Below are positions 56,401-64,000 of a stretch of DNA of 64,000 nt, piece by piece (positions within the stretch are counted from its first letter, which is position 1; the number at the start of each line of letters is the position of its first letter). This DNA comes from JAPPOI01 sp028818055 (lineage in GTDB: Bacteria; Pseudomonadota; Alphaproteobacteria; Rhodobacterales; Rhodobacteraceae): contig OZ253954.1 in assembly GCA_965267405.1 (NCBI GenBank), forward strand, positions 2,666,001 through 2,730,000. Direction: 5' to 3'. The notes under the pieces were generated by a model. The model saw only the letters and a list, made by a program, of their open reading frames with translations. It was not told the DNA's origin and searched no databases. A program made the translations under genes and the position numbers.

Positions 56401-57987
56401 ATGCGGCCTTTGGGTGTTGAGCTGGCGGCAATGCTTGCAGCCAGAGGCGTAGACACGATTTTCGGCATTCCTGGCGTTCACAATGTTGAACTCTATCGGG
56501 GCATCGAAGAGGCCGGTATTCGTCACGTCCTGACACGCCACGAGCAAGGCGCGGGCTTCATGGCAGATGGATACGCTCGGGCGTCGGGAAAACCCGGTGT
56601 CTGCTTCGTTATTTCCGGACCAGGTCTGACCAATATCATGACACCGATGGGGCAGGCGTATTCAGACAGTGTTCCGATGATCGTGATATCAAGCTGCCTG
56701 GATGAAACAGCGGCTCGAAAAGGGCAACTTCACCAGATGCGTGACCAAGAGGGCGCCGCGCGAACAGTCTGTGATTGGTCTGAAACGGCGACCACCGCCG
56801 AAGCCGCTTACGAACTGATCAACCGTGCGTTTCAGGAGTTTCACTCCGAACGCAAACGTCCCAAGCATATTCAAATTCCAATTAAAGTACTGAGCGCGCC
56901 AGCACCCCCGGCCGACTTGTCGAAGATGGCCCTGAGCGATGCGTTTTTTGGTGATGCGCCAGATCTCTTTCAGGTTATTCCACATCTTCTGCGCCAGTCG
57001 TCGCGTCCGATTTTGATTTTGGGAGGTGGTGCTGTTGAGGCGGTTCAACCGATTAGATCCGTGTTGGATCGCTGCGCTTTGCCGGTTTTCACCACTTACG
57101 CTGGCCGCGGCATCGTTCCAACAGATTATCCGTTCCTTTTCGGCAGTATGTTGGCTCGCCCTGACAGCGCTTCCGTTCTCAAATCCGCTGATTTGATTAT
57201 CGCTGTAGGAACTGAGTTATCGGAAGTGGATTTGTGGCGCGACCATCTCGGGCACGACTGTCGGATGGTGCACGTCGATATCGATAACGCGTCATTGCGG
57301 AACGTTGATGGTGTTTCGATGCGGTTCTCATGCGGGTCGCATAGATTTTTCACAATGCTGGATGCGTCGGGCGACCTACCAAGTTCGTTTGAGTGGACAA
57401 AAGAAGACGTGGCAAAAGCGCGTCGGCGGTGGCGGTCAGAGCTTCAGGCAGAGCGGCCCGGCATTCTTCCGGTTTGCGACGCGCTCTCGGCTCGTTTGCC
57501 GGACGATACGATGATTTTCTCGGATATGACCCAGTTTGCCTATGCCGCAAAAGAGGTTTGGGATATGCCGCGCCCGGCACATTGGCACCATCCCTTCGGT
57601 TTTGGCACGCTAGGATATGCTTTGCCTGCGGCTATTGGTGGGGCCTTGGGCCACGCCGGTCCGGTCTTGGCGATCGCGGGAGACTACGGGCTTCAGTACA
57701 CCATTCAGGAGCTCGGGACAGCGTCGGAACTTGGTCTTAGTCTGCCGATATTGGTTTGGGACAATAATGCGCTTGGTGAAATCAAAGATTGCATGGTCCG
57801 TGCACAGATCGCGCCGAACGCGGTGACGCTGAAAAACCCGCATTGGGAGGCACTCGCGGCTGCTTACGACTGCGCTTACGCGGCTCCAACCAGCGTGTCC
57901 GGCTTGTGTGACGTCGTCACAGGGGCTTTCTCTGCCAATAGGCCGACGCTGATCAAGGCAACACCTGATATCAGTTCCAGCAGCTGA
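56401..57987 (+). CDS. Thiamine-pyrophosphate enzyme (5-guanidino-2-oxopentanoate decarboxylase-like)
   Basis: 528 residues. The three TPP domains are clear: VDTIFGIPGVHNVELYRG with the catalytic Glu48 in TRHEQGAGFMADGYARA, a central Rossmann-like domain, and the C-terminal AGDYGLQYTIQELGTASELGL with DNNALGEI as the Mg/TPP motif (GDY in place of GDG). Closest in style to AruI-type decarboxylases of arginine catabolism. Acetolactate synthase is less likely because no large/small partner is near. It begins directly after trkH. Confidence 0.82.
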   Translation: MRPLGVELAAMLAARGVDTIFGIPGVHNVELYRGIEEAGIRHVLTRHEQGAGFMADGYARASGKPGVCFVISGPGLTNIMTPMGQAYSDSVPMIVISSCLDETAARKGQLHQMRDQEGAARTVCDWSETATTAEAAYELINRAFQEFHSERKRPKHIQIPIKVLSAPAPPADLSKMALSDAFFGDAPDLFQVIPHLLRQSSRPILILGGGAVEAVQPIRSVLDRCALPVFTTYAGRGIVPTDYPFLFGSMLARPDSASVLKSADLIIAVGTELSEVDLWRDHLGHDCRMVHVDIDNASLRNVDGVSMRFSCGSHRFFTMLDASGDLPSSFEWTKEDVAKARRRWRSELQAERPGILPVCDALSARLPDDTMIFSDMTQFAYAAKEVWDMPRPAHWHHPFGFGTLGYALPAAIGGALGHAGPVLAIAGDYGLQYTIQELGTASELGLSLPILVWDNNALGEIKDCMVRAQIAPNAVTLKNPHWEALAAAYDCAYAAPTSVSGLCDVVTGAFSANRPTLIKATPDISSSS

Positions 57988-59677
57988 CCAATACCGTCAG
58001 ATCGGCCGCCAGAAGGGTCAAGTCCTCTGGTGCCATGCCATTTTCGGCGTCAGACGCCGACGCAGTTAGTCCATTGGCGCTCAGAAACTCGGCAAGGACC
58101 GGCGCGTCCAAGGCAAATGCGACGTTCTCTGGCAAGCGGCGCGCACCCTCGACTTGATCCAAAAGCACGCCCATTACCGCGCCAGCATCGTTGAAAACCG
58201 GTCCGCCGGCATCGCCAGGTTCGGATGAGACGTCCAAGCGTTGAACCTGTGTATTGCCGTCGAGGCCTTTGATGTCAGCAAACACCCCGTACGTCAGTGA
58301 CGGTGCGGTAAGCACGCCACCAAAACTATAGCCCGCTACCGCGATATCGGATTGGAGACGCGGCTCAACGGCTGCCAACTCGGCAATCGCCAATGGTGAA
58401 AGGGACCGCGATGGCTGTAGAAGCGCAAGTCCCAAGGCGTCATCTGATGCCGTTACGGACGCCTCGACATCTTCATCCAGAGTGATGCGGGTGCATTGTC
58501 GCACGGCCTCAGACGTTGTTACGACCGCGCCATTTGCGGCGACATAAAAGCCCGAGCGCGCGCGTTCTGGCCGACGAATATCTAGCCCAGACAGCAGGTC
58601 GCGGTCCTGAATGCCGTCACCAACCGAGTCTGGAAGCACGCCGTCGATCACACGAAATGACTTTTGCATGGATGACAGGGCAAGCCTGCGCCGCTTTTCG
58701 TCGCCGGTGGGCCAAATCAGCGAATAGCCTTTGACAGTTTCACCGTCGACGCGGGCAAAACTGTAAGATGAAATGTTTGCATTTTCGCCGATAAGAACAA
58801 AGTCGCGGCGGCGCAGTTCTCGTGGACCATCAAGCGGCACAATTTCCAGTGTTTGGAGGATGTCATAGAGAGCCGACAGCGTGTCGCGGTCTCCGGTCTG
58901 ACTTATGAGTAATGCGCGCACCCCATCGTCACTGGATGGGCCGTAGTGCGCGAACGGTGCTTCGTATCTATCGAACTCCACGATGCCCAACGGCAGTTCG
59001 ATCTCAATCCCGGAATTGGGGTCGGATACGGTTTGCATATTCAGCTCTGTCAAAACGTCTTGATATTCCTGAACCAGCGTCTGACGCTGCAACGTGGTCA
59101 AAACACCTGTTGGCTCAAATTGACGGCTTTCCTGCCATGCCGCCATCGCGCGTCTTGTTCCGGGACCGAAAGAAGCGTCGATTGTCGAATTGTAAAACCC
59201 GTCGGATTGCAGCGCGATCTGAATGATTTCCCTGTCATCACGACTGAGAAGGCGTTCGCTCGCCCGGGCCTCGGCGACAGTTTCCTCGCCGGGTATCAAA
59301 GGTTCGGGCTCTTCGATTACGGTCTCTTCAATCGCGCTGCTCGAGGCCGCGACGTCGCTTCCATAGAACCGTTCGCGAAAGTTCCTGCCGTCTGCAAGAA
59401 AAGAGTCGCTTGGAATGGCACGAGATTGCCGCAATCTGATCAGCTGAAGCGTGGCATCTTCTTCAGTGAACGGGCCAAGAACAATGGCATACCATCCGGA
59501 CCGAAGACGAAACCCGCTGACGTCATCAAGTTGCAATGCGTAGGTGTCGGCGCGCGATAGCGCTTGCTGCTCGTTTGGCTGAGCTTCAATTTGCACCCAC
59601 GTGTTATTTTGAGCAATAGCGACGGTTGTGGCGCAGATTGCCACCAACGCAAGAAAGGTTGTTCTTAGCCAAATCAT
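57971..59677 (-). CDS. Secreted SPOR / peptidoglycan-binding / trypsin-fold protein, likely a pseudoprotease
   Basis: 568 residues from ATG 59677. A signal peptide is near residues 1-23 (VAIA-QNN). Order: SPOR-like domain (about 25-100), peptidoglycan_binding_1-like helix bundle (about 145-210), middle domain, and a C-terminal chymotrypsin-like fold (about 380-540). The triad positions are lost: TNAHVV-type His becomes Glu (TTSEAV), the DLALL-type Asp becomes Gly (LGLALL), and GDSGGP becomes GDAGGP (Ala codon at 58208-58210). It may bind peptidoglycan or peptides without cutting. The 3' end overlaps the TPP gene by 17 bases. Confidence 0.87.
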   Translation of the reverse strand: MIWLRTTFLALVAICATTVAIAQNNTWVQIEAQPNEQQALSRADTYALQLDDVSGFRLRSGWYAIVLGPFTEEDATLQLIRLRQSRAIPSDSFLADGRNFRERFYGSDVAASSSAIEETVIEEPEPLIPGEETVAEARASERLLSRDDREIIQIALQSDGFYNSTIDASFGPGTRRAMAAWQESRQFEPTGVLTTLQRQTLVQEYQDVLTELNMQTVSDPNSGIEIELPLGIVEFDRYEAPFAHYGPSSDDGVRALLISQTGDRDTLSALYDILQTLEIVPLDGPRELRRRDFVLIGENANISSYSFARVDGETVKGYSLIWPTGDEKRRRLALSSMQKSFRVIDGVLPDSVGDGIQDRDLLSGLDIRRPERARSGFYVAANGAVVTTSEAVRQCTRITLDEDVEASVTASDDALGLALLQPSRSLSPLAIAELAAVEPRLQSDIAVAGYSFGGVLTAPSLTYGVFADIKGLDGNTQVQRLDVSSEPGDAGGPVFNDAGAVMGVLLDQVEGARRLPENVAFALDAPVLAEFLSANGLTASASDAENGMAPEDLTLLAADLTVLVSCWN

Positions 59678-59824
59678 AAACCGCGCCTCACCCACGCAAC
59701 ATGTATCCTCTAGCCAAACTATCTAAGTCGACGCGGCTTGCACGTCAAAAGCGAAGTGGCTTCATTGACCACCCCAGTGCTGTTGCCTATTGAGAACGCG
59801 AATTTCGACACGGGATTAGGCGCA

Positions 59825-60751
59825 ATGTCCAAGATCGACCGTCCAACAAGCTTTCAGGAGATTATCCTGCGGCTCCAATCCTATTGGGGTGAGAAGGGCT
59901 GTGCTGTGCTTCAGCCTTACGACATGGAGGTTGGTGCGGGTACATTCCATCCGGCAACAACCCTGCGCGCGTTGGGCTCAAAGCCGTGGGCGGCGGCTTA
60001 TGTCCAGCCTTCGCGACGTCCGACCGATGGCCGCTACGGTGAAAACCCGAACAGGTTGCAGCATTATTATCAGTACCAGGTTCTGATTAAGCCTTCGCCT
60101 CCTGATCTTCAGGCGCTCTACCTTGGATCGCTCGAAGCAATCGGCATCGATATGGAACTGCACGACATCCGGTTTGTCGAAGACGATTGGGAAAGCCCGA
60201 CACTTGGAGCTTGGGGCTTGGGCTGGGAAGTCTGGTGCGATGGCATGGAAGTTTCGCAGTTCACATACTTTCAGCAAGTCGGCGGGCATGACTGCAAGCC
60301 GGTTTCAGGCGAACTCACCTACGGTCTGGAGCGATTGGCCATGTATGTGCTTGGCATCGATCACGTGATGGACATGCCCTACAACGACCCACAAACGCCA
60401 ATCGCTCTGACCTATGGCGACGTATTCCGCCAGACCGAGCAAGAGTACAGCCGCTGGAATTTCGATGTCGCGGACACGGACACGCTGTTCAAGCATTTTG
60501 AAGATGCCGAGGCCGAGTGCCACCGCATTCTCGATGCTGAAGACGTCGATCCGAAAACAGGGCAGAGGATCGTGATGGCGCACCCGGCATATGATCAATG
60601 CATTAAAGCGTCGCATGTGTTCAATTTGCTGGACGCGCGGGGTGTGATCTCGGTGACTGAGCGACAGGCATACATCGGACGCGTCCGTGCACTGGCGAAA
60701 GCTTGTGCCGATGCCTTTGTCACCACAGAAGCCGCTGGTGCAGCGGCGTGA
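59825..60751 (+). CDS. glyQ: Glycine--tRNA ligase alpha subunit
   Basis: 308 residues from ATG 59825 (MSKIDRPTSFQEII); the frame runs further upstream without a better start. HPATTLRALGSKPWAAAYVQPSRRPTDGRYGENPNRLQ and the YTDGLERLAMYV-like end segment identify the heterotetrameric enzyme. It pairs with glyS, two genes downstream. Confidence 0.97.
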   Translation: MSKIDRPTSFQEIILRLQSYWGEKGCAVLQPYDMEVGAGTFHPATTLRALGSKPWAAAYVQPSRRPTDGRYGENPNRLQHYYQYQVLIKPSPPDLQALYLGSLEAIGIDMELHDIRFVEDDWESPTLGAWGLGWEVWCDGMEVSQFTYFQQVGGHDCKPVSGELTYGLERLAMYVLGIDHVMDMPYNDPQTPIALTYGDVFRQTEQEYSRWNFDVADTDTLFKHFEDAEAECHRILDAEDVDPKTGQRIVMAHPAYDQCIKASHVFNLLDARGVISVTERQAYIGRVRALAKACADAFVTTEAAGAAA

Positions 60752-61269
60752 ACGGTAAGGTAATTGCGGTGGTTTTGGTCGCTTCAGGCCTGATTGCAGG
60801 CATCGCGATGTACTATCTTCAGGTATACGGCTTCTACGAGACCATCGAGGCCGGTGATGATGCATTTGTGCAAGTCACAACGGTTTCAACCGGTGAACCC
60901 GAGCCAATATTGTTCGAAAACTTCAAGGCGATAGACGCGGATTCCAGCCCGATACGATATCGCGCGTGTTTCGATACATCGTTGTCGTTAGCGTTGATGA
61001 CCGAAACTTATGAGCTTTACGATGACGCCGAACCGCTAACCGCACCGGCGTGGTTCGACTGCTTTGACGCTGCTGAAGTTGGGCTGGCGTTGGAGGAGGG
61101 CAGAGCATTGGCTTTCCTTGGAACCTTCAATGTCCAATACGGCATCGACCGCATTGTCGCTGTGACTGAAGATGGCAAAGGTTTTGTCTGGCATCAGATC
61201 AACCATTGCGGAGAGGAAGTTTTCGACGGTAAACCGCCGCCCGAAGGCTGCCCACCGCCGCCGAATTAA
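60748..61269 (+). CDS. DUF6446-like membrane-anchored protein between glyQ and glyS
   Basis: 173 residues from GTG 60748, overlapping the glyQ stop (GTGA). One N-terminal hydrophobic segment (VIAVVLVASGLIAGIAMYYLQVYG) anchors a periplasmic domain with ILFENFKAIDADSSPIRYRACFD and HQINHCGEEVFDGKPPPEGC. Two Cys near the end could form a disulfide. A gene of this type at this position is common in Rhodobacterales. Function unknown; glycyl-tRNA synthesis has no known need for it. Confidence 0.85.
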   Translation: MNGKVIAVVLVASGLIAGIAMYYLQVYGFYETIEAGDDAFVQVTTVSTGEPEPILFENFKAIDADSSPIRYRACFDTSLSLALMTETYELYDDAEPLTAPAWFDCFDAAEVGLALEEGRALAFLGTFNVQYGIDRIVAVTEDGKGFVWHQINHCGEEVFDGKPPPEGCPPPPN

Positions 61270-61292
61270 TCCGGCCCTGAAAGGACCACTAC

Positions 61293-63326
61293 ATGCCCGA
61301 TCTTTTGATCGAATTGTTCTCGGAAGAAATTCCCGCACGCATGCAGGCGCGCGCAGCCGAAGATTTGAAGCGGCTGGTAACGGATGGCTTGGTTGAAGCT
61401 GGATTGACCTATGGTGGAGCAGAGGCGTTTGCGACACCGCGCCGTTTGGTTTTAGCAATCGAAGATCTGCTGGGCGAGAGCCCGGCGGTGAAAGAGGAAC
61501 GCAAAGGCCCGCGCACGGATGCACCTGAAAAGGCACTGGAAGGATTCCTGCGGTCAACTGGTCTGACAAAAGATCAGTTGGAAGCACGCGATGATAAAAA
61601 GGGTCAGGTCTGGTTCGCGGTGATTGACAAACCGGGACGTCCGGCCGCCGAGATCATTGCCGAAGTTGTTGAAAAGACGATCCGAAACTTCCCATGGCCA
61701 AAATCGATGCGGTGGGGTTCTGGAACGCTTCGCTGGGTTCGTCCGCTTCATTCCATCGTGTGCGTTCTGAGTGATAACGGGGAAGCAAATGTCGTGCCAC
61801 TCCAGATCGATGGCATCACGGCTGCAGATACGACAAACGGCCATCGCTTCATGGCGCCCGAAGCTATCAAGGTGGCAGGATTCGACGACTACGCCGCAAA
61901 ACTGAAGCGTGCGCAAGTCGTGTTGTCTGCCGCAGAGCGTGCCGATCGCATTTGGAATGATGCAACTCAAATGGCGTTTGCTCAAGGACTGGAAGTCGTT
62001 GAAGATAAAGGTCTTTTGGCCGAAGTGTCTGGTTTGGTCGAATGGCCGGTCGTGTTGATGGGAAGCATCGACGACGCTTTCTTGAACTTACCGCCGGAAG
62101 TCCTGCAGACCTCGATGAAAGAGCATCAGAAGTTTTTCTCGGTGAAGGACAAATCGGGGCGGATCGTAAAGTTCGTGACGGTCGCCAACCGAGAAACCGC
62201 CGATCATGGCGCGACCATACTGGCAGGTAATCAAAAGGTACTGTCGGCGCGATTGTCGGACGCCAAGTTCTTCTGGGAAAACGATCTGCGTGTGGCGCAA
62301 ACCAACATCGAAAGTTGGACGGACGCATTGTCGAATGTGACATTCCACAACAAGCTCGGTTCACAGGCCGATCGCATTGGGCGTGTCGCGACGCTCGCTC
62401 GCGAGATTGCCCCGATCGTGGGGGCGGACGTTGACGCCGCCGAGAAGGCAGCGCGGGTCGCAAAAGCCGATTTGTCATCCGAGATGGTTTACGAATTCCC
62501 TGAGCTTCAGGGCGTCATGGGCGAATATTATGCCCGTGAGGCGGCATTGGGCGACGACGTCGCCGCGGTGGCGCGCGAACACTATCAGCCGTTGGGTCCT
62601 TCGGATGACGTGCCGACCGCACCGCTTTCTGTTGCGGTCGCCTTGGCCGACAAGATTGATACGCTGATTGGATTTTGGGCGATCGACGAAAAGCCAACCG
62701 GATCGAAAGACCCTTTCGCTCTGAGACGGGCCGCATTGGGGGTCATTCGTCTGGTTTTGGAAAGCGACCATCGCTTCGGTCTCAAGACGTTCGTTTCTGA
62801 TGATGACTTGATCGGCTTTTTTCACGACCGCCTTAAAGTTTTTCTTCGTGACCGTGGTATTCGTCACGACGTGATTGATGCATCTCTTGCGATGCCGAAC
62901 AGCGACGACCTGACATTGCTGGTGAAGCGTGCCGAGGCCTTGCAGTATTTCCTTTCGACGGACGATGGCGAGAACCTGACCCAGGGCTTCAAGCGCGCTT
63001 TCAATATTCTGAAGCAAGCCGAAGACAAGGATGGGGTTGAGTACAGTTTTGGTCCTGATCCGAAGTTGGCTGAGACTGACGAAGAAAAGGCGTTGTTTGC
63101 CGCGCTCGACGAAGCCGAGGCGAAAATATCGCCTGCGATGGAGGCTGAAGAATTTGCTGCGGCCATGTCGGCGATGGCGACGCTTCGGGCACCGATTGAC
63201 GCCTTTTTTGAGGCTGTTCAGGTGAACGCCGAAAGCGAGATTCTCCGGCGGAACCGGCTCAATCTTCTTCACCGGATCAGTGCAGCGTGCCAAAGCGTCG
63301 CCGATTTGACCAAGATCGAAGGTTAA
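61293..63326 (+). CDS. glyS: Glycine--tRNA ligase beta subunit
   Basis: 677 residues, close to the usual size. DLLIELFSEEIPARMQ at the start, FPKSMRWGSGTLRWVRPLHSIV-type sequence, VMGEYYAREAALGDDVAAVAREHY and the HD-like DPFALRRAALGVIRLVLES are family marks. It works with glyQ in charging tRNA-Gly. It begins 23 bases after the DUF6446-like gene. Confidence 0.97.
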   Translation: MPDLLIELFSEEIPARMQARAAEDLKRLVTDGLVEAGLTYGGAEAFATPRRLVLAIEDLLGESPAVKEERKGPRTDAPEKALEGFLRSTGLTKDQLEARDDKKGQVWFAVIDKPGRPAAEIIAEVVEKTIRNFPWPKSMRWGSGTLRWVRPLHSIVCVLSDNGEANVVPLQIDGITAADTTNGHRFMAPEAIKVAGFDDYAAKLKRAQVVLSAAERADRIWNDATQMAFAQGLEVVEDKGLLAEVSGLVEWPVVLMGSIDDAFLNLPPEVLQTSMKEHQKFFSVKDKSGRIVKFVTVANRETADHGATILAGNQKVLSARLSDAKFFWENDLRVAQTNIESWTDALSNVTFHNKLGSQADRIGRVATLAREIAPIVGADVDAAEKAARVAKADLSSEMVYEFPELQGVMGEYYAREAALGDDVAAVAREHYQPLGPSDDVPTAPLSVAVALADKIDTLIGFWAIDEKPTGSKDPFALRRAALGVIRLVLESDHRFGLKTFVSDDDLIGFFHDRLKVFLRDRGIRHDVIDASLAMPNSDDLTLLVKRAEALQYFLSTDDGENLTQGFKRAFNILKQAEDKDGVEYSFGPDPKLAETDEEKALFAALDEAEAKISPAMEAEEFAAAMSAMATLRAPIDAFFEAVQVNAESEILRRNRLNLLHRISAACQSVADLTKIEG

Positions 63327-63484
63327 CTTTCTGATATCGCTACATTAATCGCAGATTCTTAACTCACAATCTGGGTGCAAAGCGGGCAGCGCCCCCACAT
63401 TTGACAGCCAATCTGTCAGAAAATCCGCACAATCCTTGATCGTTATTCATTCCGGCGTATGCTGCGGCCAAAGGAATCGCCGCA

Positions 63485-64000
63485 GTGCAGAAACTTGTGG
63501 AAATAGAAGGATTTTTGACGGTTGATGCGACCGCTCCCTTGGCGATCGGCACCCACGGTGGCCGCGCCAAGTGTCTGCAGCGTCTTATCCGGCTTGACCT
63601 TCCGATTCCCACGACTGTTGCATTGTCGTTCGACGCTGTTCGCAAAATCGCAGCAGGTGAAGCGGTAGATACTGACGGTATTCTTGCACCTTTCGGCGAA
63701 CGGCCATTGATGTCTGTCCGTCCTTCTTCAGAAGACCCAGACTGGGGTGGGCCGGGTGCAATTCTGAACATCGGGATGAATGACGCGCGCCATGCGGACT
63801 ATGCCAACTTGCTTGGTCACGCCGCAGCCAATCGGCTCTATGCGCGCTTCATTCAAACCTATTCGGTTCAGGTCGCCCGCCTTGATCCTGATCTTTTCGA
63901 GGTCGACGACGACACAACGACTGACGCGTTGTATCTGCTGCTTGAAGCTTACGAACGCGAAATGGATGAACCGTTCCCACAGGACCCGGGCCACCAGCTT
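63485..64000 (+). CDS. PEP/pyruvate-binding (pyruvate phosphate dikinase-like) protein, 3' partial
   Basis: 172 residues from a GTG at 63485; the frame is still open at the window end. No ATG lies upstream before the stop at 63437. DLPIPTTVALSFDAVRKIAAG, then SVRPSSEDPDWGGPGAILNIGMND, resembles the N-terminal nucleotide-binding (PPDK_N) domain of pyruvate phosphate dikinase / PEP synthase. The extent and exact reaction cannot be judged from this piece. It may be co-transcribed with glyS, 158 bases upstream. Confidence 0.82.
   Translation, partial: MQKLVEIEGFLTVDATAPLAIGTHGGRAKCLQRLIRLDLPIPTTVALSFDAVRKIAAGEAVDTDGILAPFGERPLMSVRPSSEDPDWGGPGAILNIGMNDARHADYANLLGHAAANRLYARFIQTYSVQVARLDPDLFEVDDDTTTDALYLLLEAYEREMDEPFPQDPGHQL

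Overview
The window reads as chromosomal DNA of a marine-type alphaproteobacterium, most likely a Rhodobacterales (roseobacter-group) member. Pointers are the glyQ / DUF6446-like / glyS arrangement, a VPLPA-CTERM-like sorting tail, a SAM-II riboswitch before metZ, FolE2 as the GTP cyclohydrolase seen, and TupBCA and MntABCD/SitABCD-type transporters. Base composition is moderately GC-rich and even. Gene density is high, with many 1-17 base overlaps. No phage, transposase, CRISPR array or rRNA was found; one tRNA-Pro(CGG) is present. The species cannot be named from the sequence alone.

Layout. 1-2.7 kb: pntA (5' end outside the window) and pntB, closed by a strong terminator. 2.7-6.8 kb: small secreted repeat protein, RluE-type pseudouridine synthase, SAM methyltransferase, creatinase, beta-hydroxyacid dehydrogenase. 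6.9-9.3 kb: tungstate ABC transporter tupBCA with an overlapping small membrane gene. 9.4-13.4 kb: a Mn/Zn/Fe-type ABC operon preceded by two perfect palindromes. 13.4-17 kb: Kef-type K+/H+ antiporter, Lrp/AsnC regulator, and divergent hppD. 17-25.5 kb: leucine genes leuC, leuD and leuB, interrupted by a secreted vWA protein, an unknown membrane protein, an endonuclease/phosphatase-fold protein without a normal start, a frameshifted epimerase and a LysR regulator. 25.6-31.6 kb: EamA transporter, tRNA-Pro, LysR, a secreted unknown, OsmC, a GFA-fold protein, and an epimerase divergent from TetR over an inverted repeat. 31.8-40.6 kb (all minus strand): SLC13/TrkA-C permease, then an SDR / FAD-oxidoreductase / hydantoinase B / hydantoinase A operon and a LysR regulator. 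40.8-45.7 kb: ABM monooxygenase-like protein, FAD-linked D-hydroxyacid dehydrogenase, purD, xseA, small secreted unknown. 45.8-49.6 kb: ftsY with 48 perfect CCAGAG repeats, unknown secreted protein, EamA transporter, yciB/ispZ. 49.7-54.9 kb: GST, SAM-II riboswitch-metZ-GNAT-glutamine amidotransferase, folE2, zinc-knuckle protein. 55-60 kb: trkH, TPP-dependent decarboxylase, SPOR/PG-binding pseudoprotease. 59.8-64 kb: glyQ, DUF6446-like, glyS and the start of a PEP/pyruvate-binding enzyme.

Most of this is housekeeping with accessory catabolism. Creatinase yields sarcosine and urea, and the hydantoinase / FAD-amine-oxidoreductase operon could also feed sarcosine-type amines. No single novel multi-gene system was proven. 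The most unusual items are the hexanucleotide tract in ftsY, a protease-fold protein that has lost all three triad positions, a secreted vWA gene inserted between leuC and leuD, an SDR lacking the Tyr-Lys pair, and the two-palindrome metal promoter.
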